DNA of 64,000 bases, taken from assembly GCF_025140835.1 (NCBI RefSeq), contig NZ_CP081153.1, forward strand, positions 2,947,001 to 3,011,000, given 5' to 3'. Made by a program: the position numbers and the translations under genes. This DNA is from Aliiroseovarius sp. M344 (GTDB lineage Bacteria; Pseudomonadota; Alphaproteobacteria; Rhodobacterales; Rhodobacteraceae). The notes under the pieces were generated by a model. That model saw only the letters and a list, made by a program, of their open reading frames with translations, did not search any database and was not told where the DNA came from. This document shows positions 53,630-63,377 of the stretch, one piece after another (within the stretch, counting starts at the first letter, position 1; each line of letters opens with the position of its first letter).

Positions 53630-54984
53630 GAAACGGTCTTAAATTGGTCCTGATCACCCTTCCTATCGCGATGGTCGGGGCTGGCATACTGGCCTTTGTC
53701 ATATCAAACAGTGCGCCTCCGAAGCAGATAGAGCTTGCCGAGCGCGCCAGCGCAGTGCGTGTGATCACCGCCGAAACACGGGTAATTTCACCAAAACTTG
53801 TCGGTTTCGGTGTCGTCTCCCCTGCCCGCACCTTTGATGCAATTGCCGAGGTCGGTGGCAAGATTGAATATGTAAACCCTGCGCTGCGCGACGGGCAGAT
53901 CCTACCTGCCGGTTCTGTGTTGCTACGGCTATCGCCCACTGATTTTAATCTTGCTATCGCGCAGGCCAACGCGAATATCCGCGCCGCCGAAGCGCGTCTT
54001 GCTGAATTTGAGGTGTCAGAAGCGAACCAGCGCGCCGCCCTTGAAATTGAACGCGAGGCGTTGGCGTTGAAGGCATCCGAACTGGCCCGTGCTGATACAT
54101 TGTTCAAGGCAGGGACCATGACACAAACGGCCCGCGACGGCGCTCGTTCAGCACATCTGGCGCAGCGGCAAAAGGTGCAAGGTATCGAAGGCACGCTTGC
54201 GCTTCTTCCGACCCAGCGTGCGGTGCAAACCGAACAGATCGCGCTTTATCGAACTAACTTGGAAACTGCGCAACTGAACCTTGAACGCAGTGAAATGACG
54301 CTGCCCTTTATCGCACGCGTGGCCACACACTCGGTCGAAGTTGGGCAATTCCTGAAAGTCGGTCAGTCCGCCGCCACTTTGGACGGTGTCAATCAAGCCG
54401 AGGTCGTCGTTCAGGTTTCCTTGGACAGCTTTCGCCGCCTGGTAACGTCGCGCCAATCCGGGACCGCCAACTTGCCACTGGATCCTGCGCAGATGACCGA
54501 AACGCTGCATGGGTTGGGGTTGACCGCGCGGGTGCGATTGCGTCTGGGCGACGAAGTGGTGAGTTGGAACGCAACCGTGGACCGGATCAGCGATGGCATT
54601 GATCCAAAAACCGGTACGGTCGGCGTGGTTGTGCAGGTCAACAACGCCTATGGCCAGTCCGGGAGCGGCAACCGTCCACCGCTCACCAAGGGCATGTTTG
54701 TCGACGTTACGCTAAGTTCTGCGCCGGTCACGGGCATTGTTCTACCGCGCAGCGCTCTGCGTGACGGACAAGTATTTATCGCCGACCCCGACAACCGACT
54801 GCGCATTGTCCCGGTTAAGCCGCTGCTGGTGCAAGGCGGGATCGCCATCTTTAACAACGATATTACTGAAGGCAGCAAAGTTGTCCTGACCCCACCCATC
54901 CCAGTGATCAAGGGCGCTTTGCTGGATCCGCACCCAGACACCGAATTGATGCGCATCCTTCTCGAAAAGGATTTGTCAGAATGA
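53626..54984 (+). CDS. RND efflux periplasmic adaptor (membrane fusion protein)
   Basis: A 452-residue protein anchored by one N-terminal helix (LVLITLPIAMVGAGILAFVIS). Lipoyl/barrel-sandwich halves flank a coiled-coil hairpin (about 110-205: NIRAAEARLAEFEVSEANQRAALEIEREAL). Beta-barrel and membrane-proximal domains follow. It bridges the RND pump to an outer-membrane channel not encoded here. Overlaps of 4 bp on both sides show co-translation. Confidence 0.92.
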   Translation: MRNGLKLVLITLPIAMVGAGILAFVISNSAPPKQIELAERASAVRVITAETRVISPKLVGFGVVSPARTFDAIAEVGGKIEYVNPALRDGQILPAGSVLLRLSPTDFNLAIAQANANIRAAEARLAEFEVSEANQRAALEIEREALALKASELARADTLFKAGTMTQTARDGARSAHLAQRQKVQGIEGTLALLPTQRAVQTEQIALYRTNLETAQLNLERSEMTLPFIARVATHSVEVGQFLKVGQSAATLDGVNQAEVVVQVSLDSFRRLVTSRQSGTANLPLDPAQMTETLHGLGLTARVRLRLGDEVVSWNATVDRISDGIDPKTGTVGVVVQVNNAYGQSGSGNRPPLTKGMFVDVTLSSAPVTGIVLPRSALRDGQVFIADPDNRLRIVPVKPLLVQGGIAIFNNDITEGSKVVLTPPIPVIKGALLDPHPDTELMRILLEKDLSE

Positions 54985-57900
54985 TCCGTTTTTTCGCGGC
55001 TCACCCGACAATCGCCAATCTACTGATGATCCTGTTCCTGGCAGCTGGTCTGTTCGTCAGCCCAACGCTGCTGCGTGAAACGTTTCCACGCGCGACCCCG
55101 AGCGAAGTCGAGATCAGCGTACCCTATCCCGGCGCCCGGCCCGAGGAGGTCGAGACCGCCATTTGTGAGCGGATTGAAAACGCGATGAGTGCGGTGACAG
55201 GCATCAATCAACAGGCCTGTGAAGCGCGCGAGAACTCCGCGCGCGCGGTGGTTAAGATGCGCGAAGGCGATGACTTTCAAGCCTTTGTCGCCGACGTGAA
55301 ATCAGAGGTCGACGCGATCACCGACTTCCCAGACCGCGCCGAGGCCGCCACGATTAGACCATTGGGACAGACCGACTTCGTCGCCTCCGTTGCGATCACT
55401 GGCCCCAAAAACCGCACCGACCTCAAGGACTACGCCGAGCAAGTGCGCACCGACATGCTGCGCTGGGGCGGCATCCCAAAGGTTGACATCCGCGGCTTTT
55501 CCACTCGTGAACTGCAAATCAATTTGCACCCCGGCGACTTACAGAAATTCGGTGTTTCTGTCTCAGATATCGCACGGGCCATTCAGGCCAGCAGCTTGGA
55601 TCTGCCGGCTGGAAGCCTAGAAGCCATTAATGAAACACTTCTGGTCCGTGTGGCCGAGGAGCGGCGCGATACCGCCACTCTGGCCGCGTTGATCGTCCGG
55701 TCGTCTGAACAGGGCGGGCAAGTGCGCTTGGGTGACATCGCCGATATCACCGAAGGGTTCGCGCTGGATGATGATACGATCCTGTTCGACGGCGAACCTG
55801 CCGCGATCCTTGATATCACCAAAACGCGCGCCGAAGACAGCCTGCGCACAATGGACGCGTTAAAATCCTATCTAGACGCCGAACGCGCACAGGCACCGCC
55901 CGGCGTGACGCTTGAGATCACGGCTGACGGTGTTTCTGTTGTGCGGGACCGGCTTACCTTGGTGGTGGTCAACGGACTACAGGGGCTTGCGTTAGTATTC
56001 CTTGTACTTTGGCTCTTCTTCGGGTTCCGGTTTTCCTTCTGGGTCGCGATGGGTCTGCCTGTGTCATTCATGGGCGGCGTCGCTTTGATGGGCTTGGTCG
56101 GATACTCGCTGAACCTCATGACAACGCTGGGCCTGCTGATCGTGATCGGACTTCTGATGGACGACGCCATCGTGATCGCTGAAAATATCGCCCGTTTGCG
56201 TGAAAAGGGTCGAAGCGCACTGGACGCCGCTGTTGAAGGCGCTGCACAGGTATTTCCCAACGTGGTCGCCTCGTTCGGCACGACGGCAATGATTTTCGGG
56301 TCACTTGCTTTTCTGTCCGGTGACCTCGGCGCGGTGCTGCGCGTTGTCCCCGTAGTGATGCTGTTTGTCCTGATGGTATCACTGGTCGAGGCATTCTTGA
56401 TCTTGCCGCACCACCTGATCCACAGTTTGGAGGTGTCCAGTCACACCACCGGTGTTCGGGTGCATGTCGAAAATGCGGTGACGTGGACGCGCGACCGGGT
56501 TGTCGGTCCATTGGTCGATCTGACAATCCGCTGGCGATATGCTGTTGCGGGCGCAAGCTTCGCGGTGCTGCTCATTGCAGCCAGTATGTTGGCAGGCGGG
56601 TATCTGAAGTTCACCGCTTTCCCAGAACTGGATGGCGATACCATCGTGGCGCGTGTGCTGCTGCCTCAAGGCACTCCCATCTCGCGCACAGAGCAGATCG
56701 TAGCTCAGTTAGAAGACGGTCTGAACGACGTAAATGCCACCCTGACACCCGAACAACCCGAAGGCGCGACCCTGATCCGTCATGTCACGGTCTTTTATGG
56801 CTTCAATCGGGATGCCTTTGAAACTGGCGCCCATGTGGTGACGCTCAGCGTTGATCTGCTGCCGTCTGCCAAGCGGGTCAGCACGCCAGACGAAATCATG
56901 GAGCTTTGGCGCGACACGGTCGGACCAGTGCCCGACGTGATCAGCTTGAAATATGCAGAATCCACCATAGGCCCCGCCGGGATCGCAATCGACTTGCATC
57001 TGAAGGGCGATGATCTGGGTGCACTCAAAGCCGCCTCGGTCGAGCTGCAAAACTGGCTTTGGCAATACCAAGGCGTGACGTCCATCTTGGATGACCTTCG
57101 TCCGGGCAAGCGCGAATTGCGCGTCACGCTTAAAGATGCCGCCGGACCGATGGGAATCACCGCTGCGACGGTCGCGGATCAATTGCGAGCGGCCTATCTG
57201 GGCACCACAATCAGCGAAATGCAGATCGCAGGCAGCCTTGTTGAAGTAACCGCTCAATTCGGCACGCAAGAACGTGGCAGTCACGATGTTTTTGACAATT
57301 TCAACATCACCCGCGCTGACGGCTCTTATGTGCCGCTGTCGGTCGTGGCTCAGGTCGAGATTGGTCAGGGTTACAGCCGCATCAACCGCGAGGACGGTGT
57401 CCGCAGTGTTACCGTTCAGGGCTCAATCGACACGCGCACCGCAAATGCCAATGCCATCGTTAGCGATACGATGACCCGGTTTGCCCCCGGCCTGTTGGAG
57501 CGCCACCCCGGCGTAACCCTTGATGTCGAAGGTCAGAATGCCGAAGCAGGGAAAACACAGCAATCCATGCTCAAAGGCTTTGTGATCGGGCTTTTGGGTG
57601 TATTCCTGCTGCTTAGTTTCCTGTTCCGATCTTACCTTGAGCCGATCGTGGTGATGCTGGTCATTCCACTTTCCCTGCCCGGCGCGATCTTTGGCCATAT
57701 GGTGATGGGATTGGATTTCTCGATGCCCAGCATGTTGGGGTTCGTCGCGCTTGCTGGGGTTGTTGTGAACAACTCGATTCTGTTGGTGGATTTTATCAAA
57801 CACGAACACGAAGGCGCACAAAACGTATCTCAGGCTGCGGCCCGTGCGGCACGAGCACGTTTCAGAGCAATTTTTCTCACCACCACCACCACGACTGCAG

Positions 57901-58079
57901 GACTATTGCCCATCCTGACGGAAACGAGTCTGCAAGCACAGATTCTTATCCCATTGGTGGCCAGCCTAGTCTTCGGCCTGCTCAGCGCCAGCCTTGTGGT
58001 CCTGTTCGTTCTTCCCGCCATTTACGCCATACTGGATGACCTTCACCTCAGCACACTGGCAAAAATGAAAACGGCTTGA
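54981..58079 (+). CDS. RND efflux transporter permease
   Basis: A 1032-residue inner-membrane pump of the AcrB superfamily with 12 helices and two large periplasmic loops. The N-terminal FAAHPTIANLLMILFLAAGLFV and the TM4 proton-relay region GLLMDDAIVIAENIARLREKG are visible, as is the TM10 region GFVALAGVVVNNSILLVDFIK. Similarity is to the HAE1/uncharacterised proteobacterial branch; substrates cannot be assigned. The transposon end begins about 65 bp after its stop. Confidence 0.93.
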   Translation: MIRFFAAHPTIANLLMILFLAAGLFVSPTLLRETFPRATPSEVEISVPYPGARPEEVETAICERIENAMSAVTGINQQACEARENSARAVVKMREGDDFQAFVADVKSEVDAITDFPDRAEAATIRPLGQTDFVASVAITGPKNRTDLKDYAEQVRTDMLRWGGIPKVDIRGFSTRELQINLHPGDLQKFGVSVSDIARAIQASSLDLPAGSLEAINETLLVRVAEERRDTATLAALIVRSSEQGGQVRLGDIADITEGFALDDDTILFDGEPAAILDITKTRAEDSLRTMDALKSYLDAERAQAPPGVTLEITADGVSVVRDRLTLVVVNGLQGLALVFLVLWLFFGFRFSFWVAMGLPVSFMGGVALMGLVGYSLNLMTTLGLLIVIGLLMDDAIVIAENIARLREKGRSALDAAVEGAAQVFPNVVASFGTTAMIFGSLAFLSGDLGAVLRVVPVVMLFVLMVSLVEAFLILPHHLIHSLEVSSHTTGVRVHVENAVTWTRDRVVGPLVDLTIRWRYAVAGASFAVLLIAASMLAGGYLKFTAFPELDGDTIVARVLLPQGTPISRTEQIVAQLEDGLNDVNATLTPEQPEGATLIRHVTVFYGFNRDAFETGAHVVTLSVDLLPSAKRVSTPDEIMELWRDTVGPVPDVISLKYAESTIGPAGIAIDLHLKGDDLGALKAASVELQNWLWQYQGVTSILDDLRPGKRELRVTLKDAAGPMGITAATVADQLRAAYLGTTISEMQIAGSLVEVTAQFGTQERGSHDVFDNFNITRADGSYVPLSVVAQVEIGQGYSRINREDGVRSVTVQGSIDTRTANANAIVSDTMTRFAPGLLERHPGVTLDVEGQNAEAGKTQQSMLKGFVIGLLGVFLLLSFLFRSYLEPIVVMLVIPLSLPGAIFGHMVMGLDFSMPSMLGFVALAGVVVNNSILLVDFIKHEHEGAQNVSQAAARAARARFRAIFLTTTTTTAGLLPILTETSLQAQILIPLVASLVFGLLSASLVVLFVLPAIYAILDDLHLSTLAKMKTA

Positions 58080-58144
58080 GGCAGGAATATCCGATGCGCG
58101 CGCGACACCGATCAAAACCGGCAGCATCTTCATTGCTTTTTTGG

Positions 58145-58254
58145 TGTAAGATGACACGTGGTTTGTCTCCTAAAAATCGACCAAGCACCTGATTTCAAAC
58201 ATTTACCATAGGAATCTTTGACATCAAATCTGCGCTTTTTTGACAGTTCGTTTG
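58145..58254 (+). repeat. Candidate transposon end: terminal TGT and three TnsB-type sites
   Basis: TGTAAGATGACA begins at 58145. Three direct repeats of the form TGACA-N5-TYTG follow: 58152-58165, 58219-58232 and 58241-58254, the last two 22 bp apart and both followed by a GCGCTTT-like tail. Terminal TGT followed a few bases later by TGACA-type repeats is the organisation of Tn7-like and Tn5053-like ends. The 5 bases just outside (58140-58144, TTTGG) would be the target duplication if correct. Confidence 0.6.
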
Positions 58255-58319
58255 GCGCTTTGATCAGAATACTCTGAAGTAGACCGGCTATGTACCGCCC
58301 CTAATTTTGCACGTCATAC

Positions 58320-58347
58320 AAAAAAGCCCGCAGGGGAACCTGCGGGC
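58320..58347 (-). terminator. Intrinsic terminator of the transposition operon
   Basis: On the minus strand a 9-bp perfect stem GCCCGCAGG / CCTGCGGGC with a 4-base loop is followed by a six-base T run, 68 bp after the tniQ stop. Confidence 0.9.
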
Positions 58348-58414
58348 GAAAGACTCGGAAAGTCCAAATTGAAGCTAGCGTAAGCTCTTTGTCTCGGCTC
58401 GAGAGTTCTTCGAG

Positions 58415-60241
58415 TTAGGTTATGCGCCCCGGTGGAAACAGATTTTCGAGCTCAGCGCTGCGACGATAAATCTTGCTGAACCGATCTCCCAACGGCAGAG
58501 GCTCAATTCCGGCCTTTTCTAGTCTGGTGGCGACGTGCTTTGCCTGCGTGTTGGCCGCATAAGCCATCATACCCAGCGTTGCGTATTCGTTCAAAAACGC
58601 GGACAACGCCTTTGAACTGATCAACCCCATCGGGCGACGTGACCGTGGATGCCGAACCATGCGGGCCGGAAGCAACGACTTTCGGACAAGCAAAGTCACC
58701 GTGGGGTCGTTGACGCGGAGCATCCGTTTTGCTTCCTGCTTTGTATGACCTTTGTGCGTCGGACCTTCGAGCTGATCTCGGAGATCTTCAAGATCGGCAA
58801 AGCAATCATGAATACTCCGTGCGCCGGCTGACCGACAAAGAGACCTCAACTTACCCGACTGTGCAATACGGATCACCTCCTCAAAATGGCATTTTGCATG
58901 TTGGCACAACCGAAAAAGCGGAATGCAGTTGGTCGAAACCTCTGGGACCACTTCAGCGTTCTCGAAGATCGACTGCTTAAATCGATCAAGGTCATCCGGG
59001 TGATAGACTGGTGCCATTGCTGGCAAGTCAAACCTCGGCTGCAGTAACGTCGCCTTCGCAAGACGCTGGAGCGCCTCTACTCTAATACCCAGCGATTTTG
59101 CGGCGGGCTTAGGACGCATACATTGTGCGAATTGCTCGAGCATTGGGTCATACTTTTGCGCCGGGAACTCGATGCGCTTCTGACGATCTTCGGTGCCGAT
59201 ACCCAACCCAACCGCCAAACTTGCCATTCTGGAGTAATTCAGATGGTGTTGTTTGGCCGCTGTCGTGAGATTGTGGACGTGGCGTTGATGACATTTCCTG
59301 CCAAAGAGCTCGTCCCCTTTTCCAAACGGATAATTCTCGAAAGCGAATTGGACGACGCAATCCAAAAGGTCAGCATATCTAGGACTGATATTGTCCAGAC
59401 GATTCAACCACCTCGCCAGTGCGCCAAAGTCGGCATGAAATCCTGGTGTCGGGCTTGTGGATGCCATCCGCACATTTCGGAAGGCCTCATCCAAAGCGTC
59501 AGTCCCCTTTGCTATCACCGCGAAAGCCTTGGCAGTAGCGCTAGATTTCTCTTCCGGCGTAAGTCCAGATGGGTTTTTTGAGGAGCCGAATTTCATGACT
59601 GTTCCAAGAGACACAGCCAAGTGGCATGTGAGGTCGAGATCGAACCGGTCACACCAAACATGCGTTGGTTCGCCTCTAATGCGGTTTGCCAAATATGTCT
59701 CCCAGGCGACGTCGCCCACGACCAAACCATCTAATTTGGCCGTTTCCACTATGTGTCGCCAATGATCTCGGACCCGTTGATAGAAATCATGAGCGCATCG
59801 TGGGAACCTGGCATCAGGTACTGCAGCCAAAGGTTTTTTGTGGATGTGGCAGACCTGATAAGAATTGAGAAGCCATTCCACACGGCAATGCCGATCTAGA
59901 TCGCCGCCTCTCTCAACATCTTCGATCAAACATGACGGGCACACCCTCAACGCCCGTCGGTCCAACGTCTTTGCTGTCAGGTATTGGTCGTTCAGATTGT
60001 AAATGTGATGCCCGCGATCTTGCACAGCAAAACGGCTGAGTTCCGCAAACGAAATGCCGACGAAGGCCGCCATTTCGGTGAGCGCTAGCCGCTCCCCATT
60101 TGCAATCTTGCGCCAAGATGCGTTCATATCCGCGCAGAAATCTTGCGCAAAACTGGCTCCGTTTCGGGCGGCAACTCTGCCAACAACTGAATTGGCCGGT
60201 TCGCCAGGAAAGGGGACAACCGATAATCGCAATCGCATCAT
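58415..60241 (-). CDS. tniQ: TniQ family target-selection protein (TnsD-like length)
   Basis: A 608-residue protein. The N-terminal TniQ domain is clear: FPGEPANSVVGRVAARNG, then a zinc-ribbon pattern CPSCLIED with HCRVEWLLNSYQVCHIHKKPL, where Cys/His pairs bind zinc. The C-terminal half is long, with helix-turn-helix-like segments (AKSLGIRVEALQRLAKATLLQPRF, TKQEAKRMLRVNDPTVTLLVRKSLLPARM). Length is nearer to TnsD-type attachment-site binders than to short CRISPR-associated TniQ. It probably recognises a fixed chromosomal site and recruits the ATPase. Its start overlaps the ATPase stop by 4 bp. Confidence 0.88.
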   Translation of the reverse strand: MMRLRLSVVPFPGEPANSVVGRVAARNGASFAQDFCADMNASWRKIANGERLALTEMAAFVGISFAELSRFAVQDRGHHIYNLNDQYLTAKTLDRRALRVCPSCLIEDVERGGDLDRHCRVEWLLNSYQVCHIHKKPLAAVPDARFPRCAHDFYQRVRDHWRHIVETAKLDGLVVGDVAWETYLANRIRGEPTHVWCDRFDLDLTCHLAVSLGTVMKFGSSKNPSGLTPEEKSSATAKAFAVIAKGTDALDEAFRNVRMASTSPTPGFHADFGALARWLNRLDNISPRYADLLDCVVQFAFENYPFGKGDELFGRKCHQRHVHNLTTAAKQHHLNYSRMASLAVGLGIGTEDRQKRIEFPAQKYDPMLEQFAQCMRPKPAAKSLGIRVEALQRLAKATLLQPRFDLPAMAPVYHPDDLDRFKQSIFENAEVVPEVSTNCIPLFRLCQHAKCHFEEVIRIAQSGKLRSLCRSAGARSIHDCFADLEDLRDQLEGPTHKGHTKQEAKRMLRVNDPTVTLLVRKSLLPARMVRHPRSRRPMGLISSKALSAFLNEYATLGMMAYAANTQAKHVATRLEKAGIEPLPLGDRFSKIYRRSAELENLFPPGRIT

Positions 60242-61242
60242 TTCTTTTTCCGCGGCTTGCGAGGTGGAACGACGTCTGGTGACACGTCCTTGCTGCTTGG
60301 TAGGAGCCGCCTTGGATTGATAGCGGAGTAGTTCTTGCGGACAAAGGGGTTCAGGTCGTTGGCACAGCCAGTACGTCGTAAGAACTCAGCGACGAAATGA
60401 TGCTTACCAAGTGTGGTCTCTTCTCGACGGAGGCAAATCTCGATCGCTCCAATTACAATTTCGATCAAGATCCCAAATTCACTTGCCGCAGAGTGTATCA
60501 AGCGTGCGATGAAGTCGTCAGACCTGAGCTCAGGCTCAAGGTCGATGCTGATTGCGGAACAATACTGTTCAAGCAAAGAACGTATCTGGCGACCGTCATC
60601 AATCTCATCGAGTTGGTCAAACTGGATGGGAGTGAACCGTCGCCCAAGCTGCGGGTCCAAGTTCAATAGTGTCAGGAGATCTGGTAGTCCGCTCAATATG
60701 ATACTGACGGGCCAATGCCGATTTTGCATCACCGACTTGAGCGTGTTCACAACCGCCAGCATCTCACGTTCGCTTTGAGAACCCATCAGATCTTGCGCTT
60801 CATCGAGGTGAAGAAATATCACTTTGAGCTCGCGTAGATGGCTTTGCACAAGTTCCCAGATAATCCCGGCCGTTCGATCCCGCATTAGGGGATAACCGAG
60901 ACCGCTCAGACACGAGATTCCAACACCTTTCAAAGTCGCGGGGGATGGAACAAGAAAACTGGCAACATCGGCTGTGTCGTTGCCATCTGCAAGAAGAGAC
61001 AAAGTCTCACTCTTTCGGAAGAAATGTGCCACGCCAGTCGATTTTCCACTGCCTGAGTTTCCAATCACAGCAAGACCCCTGGCCTCTGGATGAAGGCCTT
61101 GCGATATCTCTGCCCGCCTCCGATCTTCGAGATTGCAGATTGCGTCAGACATATCGACAAAACACTTTCGCGGCATGAAACGCCCTCGAAGCTTGGCCAG
61201 TTTCACATGAATTTCCGGTGATAATCTTGTGTGTTTGGTCAT
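60238..61242 (-). CDS. tniB: Transposition AAA+ ATPase (TnsC/TniB)
   Basis: A 334-residue ATPase. Walker A GNSGSGKS is at 61-68; Walker B is LHLDEAQD with D147-E148. The SIILSGLPDLLTLLNLDPQLGRRF stretch holds sensor-1 and arginine-finger-type residues. The N-terminal HTRLSPEIHVKLAKLRGRFMPR segment is typical of TniB. It forms filaments or rings on target DNA and links TniQ to the transposase. The C-terminus ends in a basic tail (PPRKPRKKK). Start 61242 has a GGAGGACTAACC site, 2 bp after the transposase stop. Confidence 0.92.
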   Translation of the reverse strand: MTKHTRLSPEIHVKLAKLRGRFMPRKCFVDMSDAICNLEDRRRAEISQGLHPEARGLAVIGNSGSGKSTGVAHFFRKSETLSLLADGNDTADVASFLVPSPATLKGVGISCLSGLGYPLMRDRTAGIIWELVQSHLRELKVIFLHLDEAQDLMGSQSEREMLAVVNTLKSVMQNRHWPVSIILSGLPDLLTLLNLDPQLGRRFTPIQFDQLDEIDDGRQIRSLLEQYCSAISIDLEPELRSDDFIARLIHSAASEFGILIEIVIGAIEICLRREETTLGKHHFVAEFLRRTGCANDLNPFVRKNYSAINPRRLLPSSKDVSPDVVPPRKPRKKK

Positions 61243-61244
61243 GG

Positions 61245-63377
61245 TTAGTCCTCCAATGTCCACTCCGGCTCATCGCCGTCAGTGGGTTTGTTTTGCTTGG
61301 ATTGTTGGGTGGTGTTTTCCGGTCCTGTAGGGTGCAGCGGCTCTATTTTTTTACCAAAGGGCACGTCACCATCGCCGATAGGCGGTGTCTCCGGATGATG
61401 GAAAAGCATGCCGGCGCACAGGTTGTCTTCGAGGTATTCAAGCCGCGCAGCCGTGTATTCGGGATCAATCAAGCCACCAAGTTCGCGGGCCTCATCGACG
61501 AGTTTGCGAATTTTCTGGATCGCTCGGTTTCTTTGCGGCAGCGTGAGCTCCGCCTCAGCCGCATACTTTTGCCGCAGCTCACGCATGACGCGGCTCCAAT
61601 GAGCCATCGAAAGTCCCTCTAGCTCCTCACCGTTCAATGCTGGTGCATCATACCAAACGCGATCAATTTCGACGGAAACGGCACCAATGTTGTCCGGGTC
61701 AATTCGAATGCGAACCGGCTTTCCTTTATTGCTTCGGCGAAACTTCATCAGTTCTTTGCAATCATAATGATTGGAGAAAAGCACAACGCCTTGCTTTGAC
61801 GGCGTGCGAACGTATTCGTAACCGAGCGCAACCCTGCGCGTATGTAGATCAGGCGGCTCGCTGACGTCGTAGGCCTCGACTAACTCTTTCCATCGGCTGG
61901 CGGGAGACTGGCCGCCGGGGAGACCACGATGTGGTTGATGGTGATAATGATCGACAACCCAAACAGTCAGGATTCGTGTCAGATCTTCATCGGTAAGAAC
62001 CGTGCGCTCCTCTGACGGATAGTCGCCCCTCACTATTGGACTATTGAATGTTCGCCCTGGGAGGAGTGGCATAATCTTCCGCGCCATCGTTCCGAACGCG
62101 CGTTCGATCCTGCTCCGCAGCTCAGGGATCTTCACCGGTGGGAACAGCATTATCGCGCCAAGTGTATTCACCGATAGGATGAACATATTTGAGCTGAAAG
62201 CAGAGCCAGTATCGGTACAGATCAGATGTGGGCTGCCGAAGAAATCCCAAGAGCCTTCCGCCCCGGCAGCGCGCGCAAGCTCAGTTTTGTCAGTTAGAAT
62301 TTGCGCCAGAATGCGCCTTGCGGCATCACTGTTTGGTTGCGAACAAACTGACAAACCCAAAATGCAACGCGATGCACAGTCGATGGCGACATAGATCCAG
62401 CGACGCCCATCGACAGGCATGTCTTTACGAATGTCTTCAGGAAGTTCGTTCCAAATCCCCAGTTGTTGGAATTTTACGCGAACATCGCCTTCCCATTCAT
62501 CGATTTCGACCCGTTCTAAGGCGTAGAGCAGGTCAAGGCCGCCCGATGAGACTGAATGTTTGTTGCGTGCATGATCGATGCCATCACGCAGAACAGACAC
62601 TTCGAATGGATCAAGTAGACCTATACGCCGGATAATCGTGCGCTCACATGGAACGCCCAAAAGCTTCTCGCCATTCCTGGCGCGCAGCTTATTTTCCTCA
62701 ATCAACGCGTCGCGTGTATCTTTTGCGATAACGTTATCTTTGGGGTCTTCTAGATTGATCGACGCTCTGACAAATTTCCGAATGAACTGTTCAGTATCGG
62801 CGCAAAAGCCCAAGCTCTTTTCTTTGCCTGTTCGGTACTTTGGAACCAAAACACCGGGATCATATTTGTTTTTTCGCAGCTTCTTATAGAGCTTAAGTAG
62901 GGTCTCTGGTGCATGCGGTTTCCTCTGTTGCGGCAATTTGCTACCACCGCGACGGGGGCCACCATCGATGTTTCTAACCGCCTCTTGCGCAAGAAAGACG
63001 CCAAGAATGTCGTTCCAGTTTTCCTTGAGGCTGGTGGGCGTCAGGACGATGGCACCAGCGTTTCGAAAGAACTCAAGGTTCATGCATTCCATATAGGTAA
63101 AGATTGCCGCATCGCGATCGTTTGGATGCGCATCTCGTAGTGCTTTGCTTCCTGACTTGACCGCCCTATTCAAACGTTCTCGAGCTCTTGGACCGGGTAG
63201 GTAGCGCCAGTTGTTGCTGCCCCTCAAGAAATTGATTTCTTTGCGCGTAAGCGTCTTTGGAGGTCCAGAACCCTTCTCCTTGGGTTCGAAAATACAGAGT
63301 TTGTCATTCTGAAAGGAGCACCAATGAGCCACACCGAATATGATGAATGTGTCCGCTGGATCGTAGTTGAAGATCAT
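61245..63377 (-). CDS. tniA: DDE transposase (TnsB/TniA, Mu-type integrase core)
   Basis: A 710-residue RNase H-fold transposase. The N-terminal DNA-binding region (about 1-270) is followed by the catalytic core with D293 (VEIDEWEGDV), D389 (ICTDTGSAF) and E425 (RSRIERAFGTM), a DDE triad with 35 residues between D2 and E. A Mu-transposase C-terminal beta-barrel (about 520-600) and a tail that would contact the ATPase follow. It cleaves the 3' ends and carries out strand transfer. It overlaps the TnsA-like gene by 4 bp. Confidence 0.93.
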   Translation of the reverse strand: MIFNYDPADTFIIFGVAHWCSFQNDKLCIFEPKEKGSGPPKTLTRKEINFLRGSNNWRYLPGPRARERLNRAVKSGSKALRDAHPNDRDAAIFTYMECMNLEFFRNAGAIVLTPTSLKENWNDILGVFLAQEAVRNIDGGPRRGGSKLPQQRKPHAPETLLKLYKKLRKNKYDPGVLVPKYRTGKEKSLGFCADTEQFIRKFVRASINLEDPKDNVIAKDTRDALIEENKLRARNGEKLLGVPCERTIIRRIGLLDPFEVSVLRDGIDHARNKHSVSSGGLDLLYALERVEIDEWEGDVRVKFQQLGIWNELPEDIRKDMPVDGRRWIYVAIDCASRCILGLSVCSQPNSDAARRILAQILTDKTELARAAGAEGSWDFFGSPHLICTDTGSAFSSNMFILSVNTLGAIMLFPPVKIPELRSRIERAFGTMARKIMPLLPGRTFNSPIVRGDYPSEERTVLTDEDLTRILTVWVVDHYHHQPHRGLPGGQSPASRWKELVEAYDVSEPPDLHTRRVALGYEYVRTPSKQGVVLFSNHYDCKELMKFRRSNKGKPVRIRIDPDNIGAVSVEIDRVWYDAPALNGEELEGLSMAHWSRVMRELRQKYAAEAELTLPQRNRAIQKIRKLVDEARELGGLIDPEYTAARLEYLEDNLCAGMLFHHPETPPIGDGDVPFGKKIEPLHPTGPENTTQQSKQNKPTDGDEPEWTLED

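Larger units (their letters stand above)
58080..58414. other. Junction region between RND gene and transposon genes
   Basis: This 335-bp stretch carries no supported gene. It holds about 65 bp of presumed chromosomal flank, the candidate transposon end with repeat sites, and the terminator of the transposition operon. A minus-strand frame covering 57966-58157 starts here but mostly overlaps the RND gene antisense and was not accepted. Confidence 0.6.

Noticed and set aside
57966..58157. Possible truncated exported-protein gene at the transposon junction (minus strand)
   Set aside because: The start looks like a short signal peptide, but most of the frame is antisense to the RND gene C-terminus and no family is recognisable.
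58326..58347. Hairpin considered as a CRISPR repeat or guide-RNA element
   Set aside because: A single copy with a T run on the minus strand directly after tniQ is fully explained as an intrinsic terminator.
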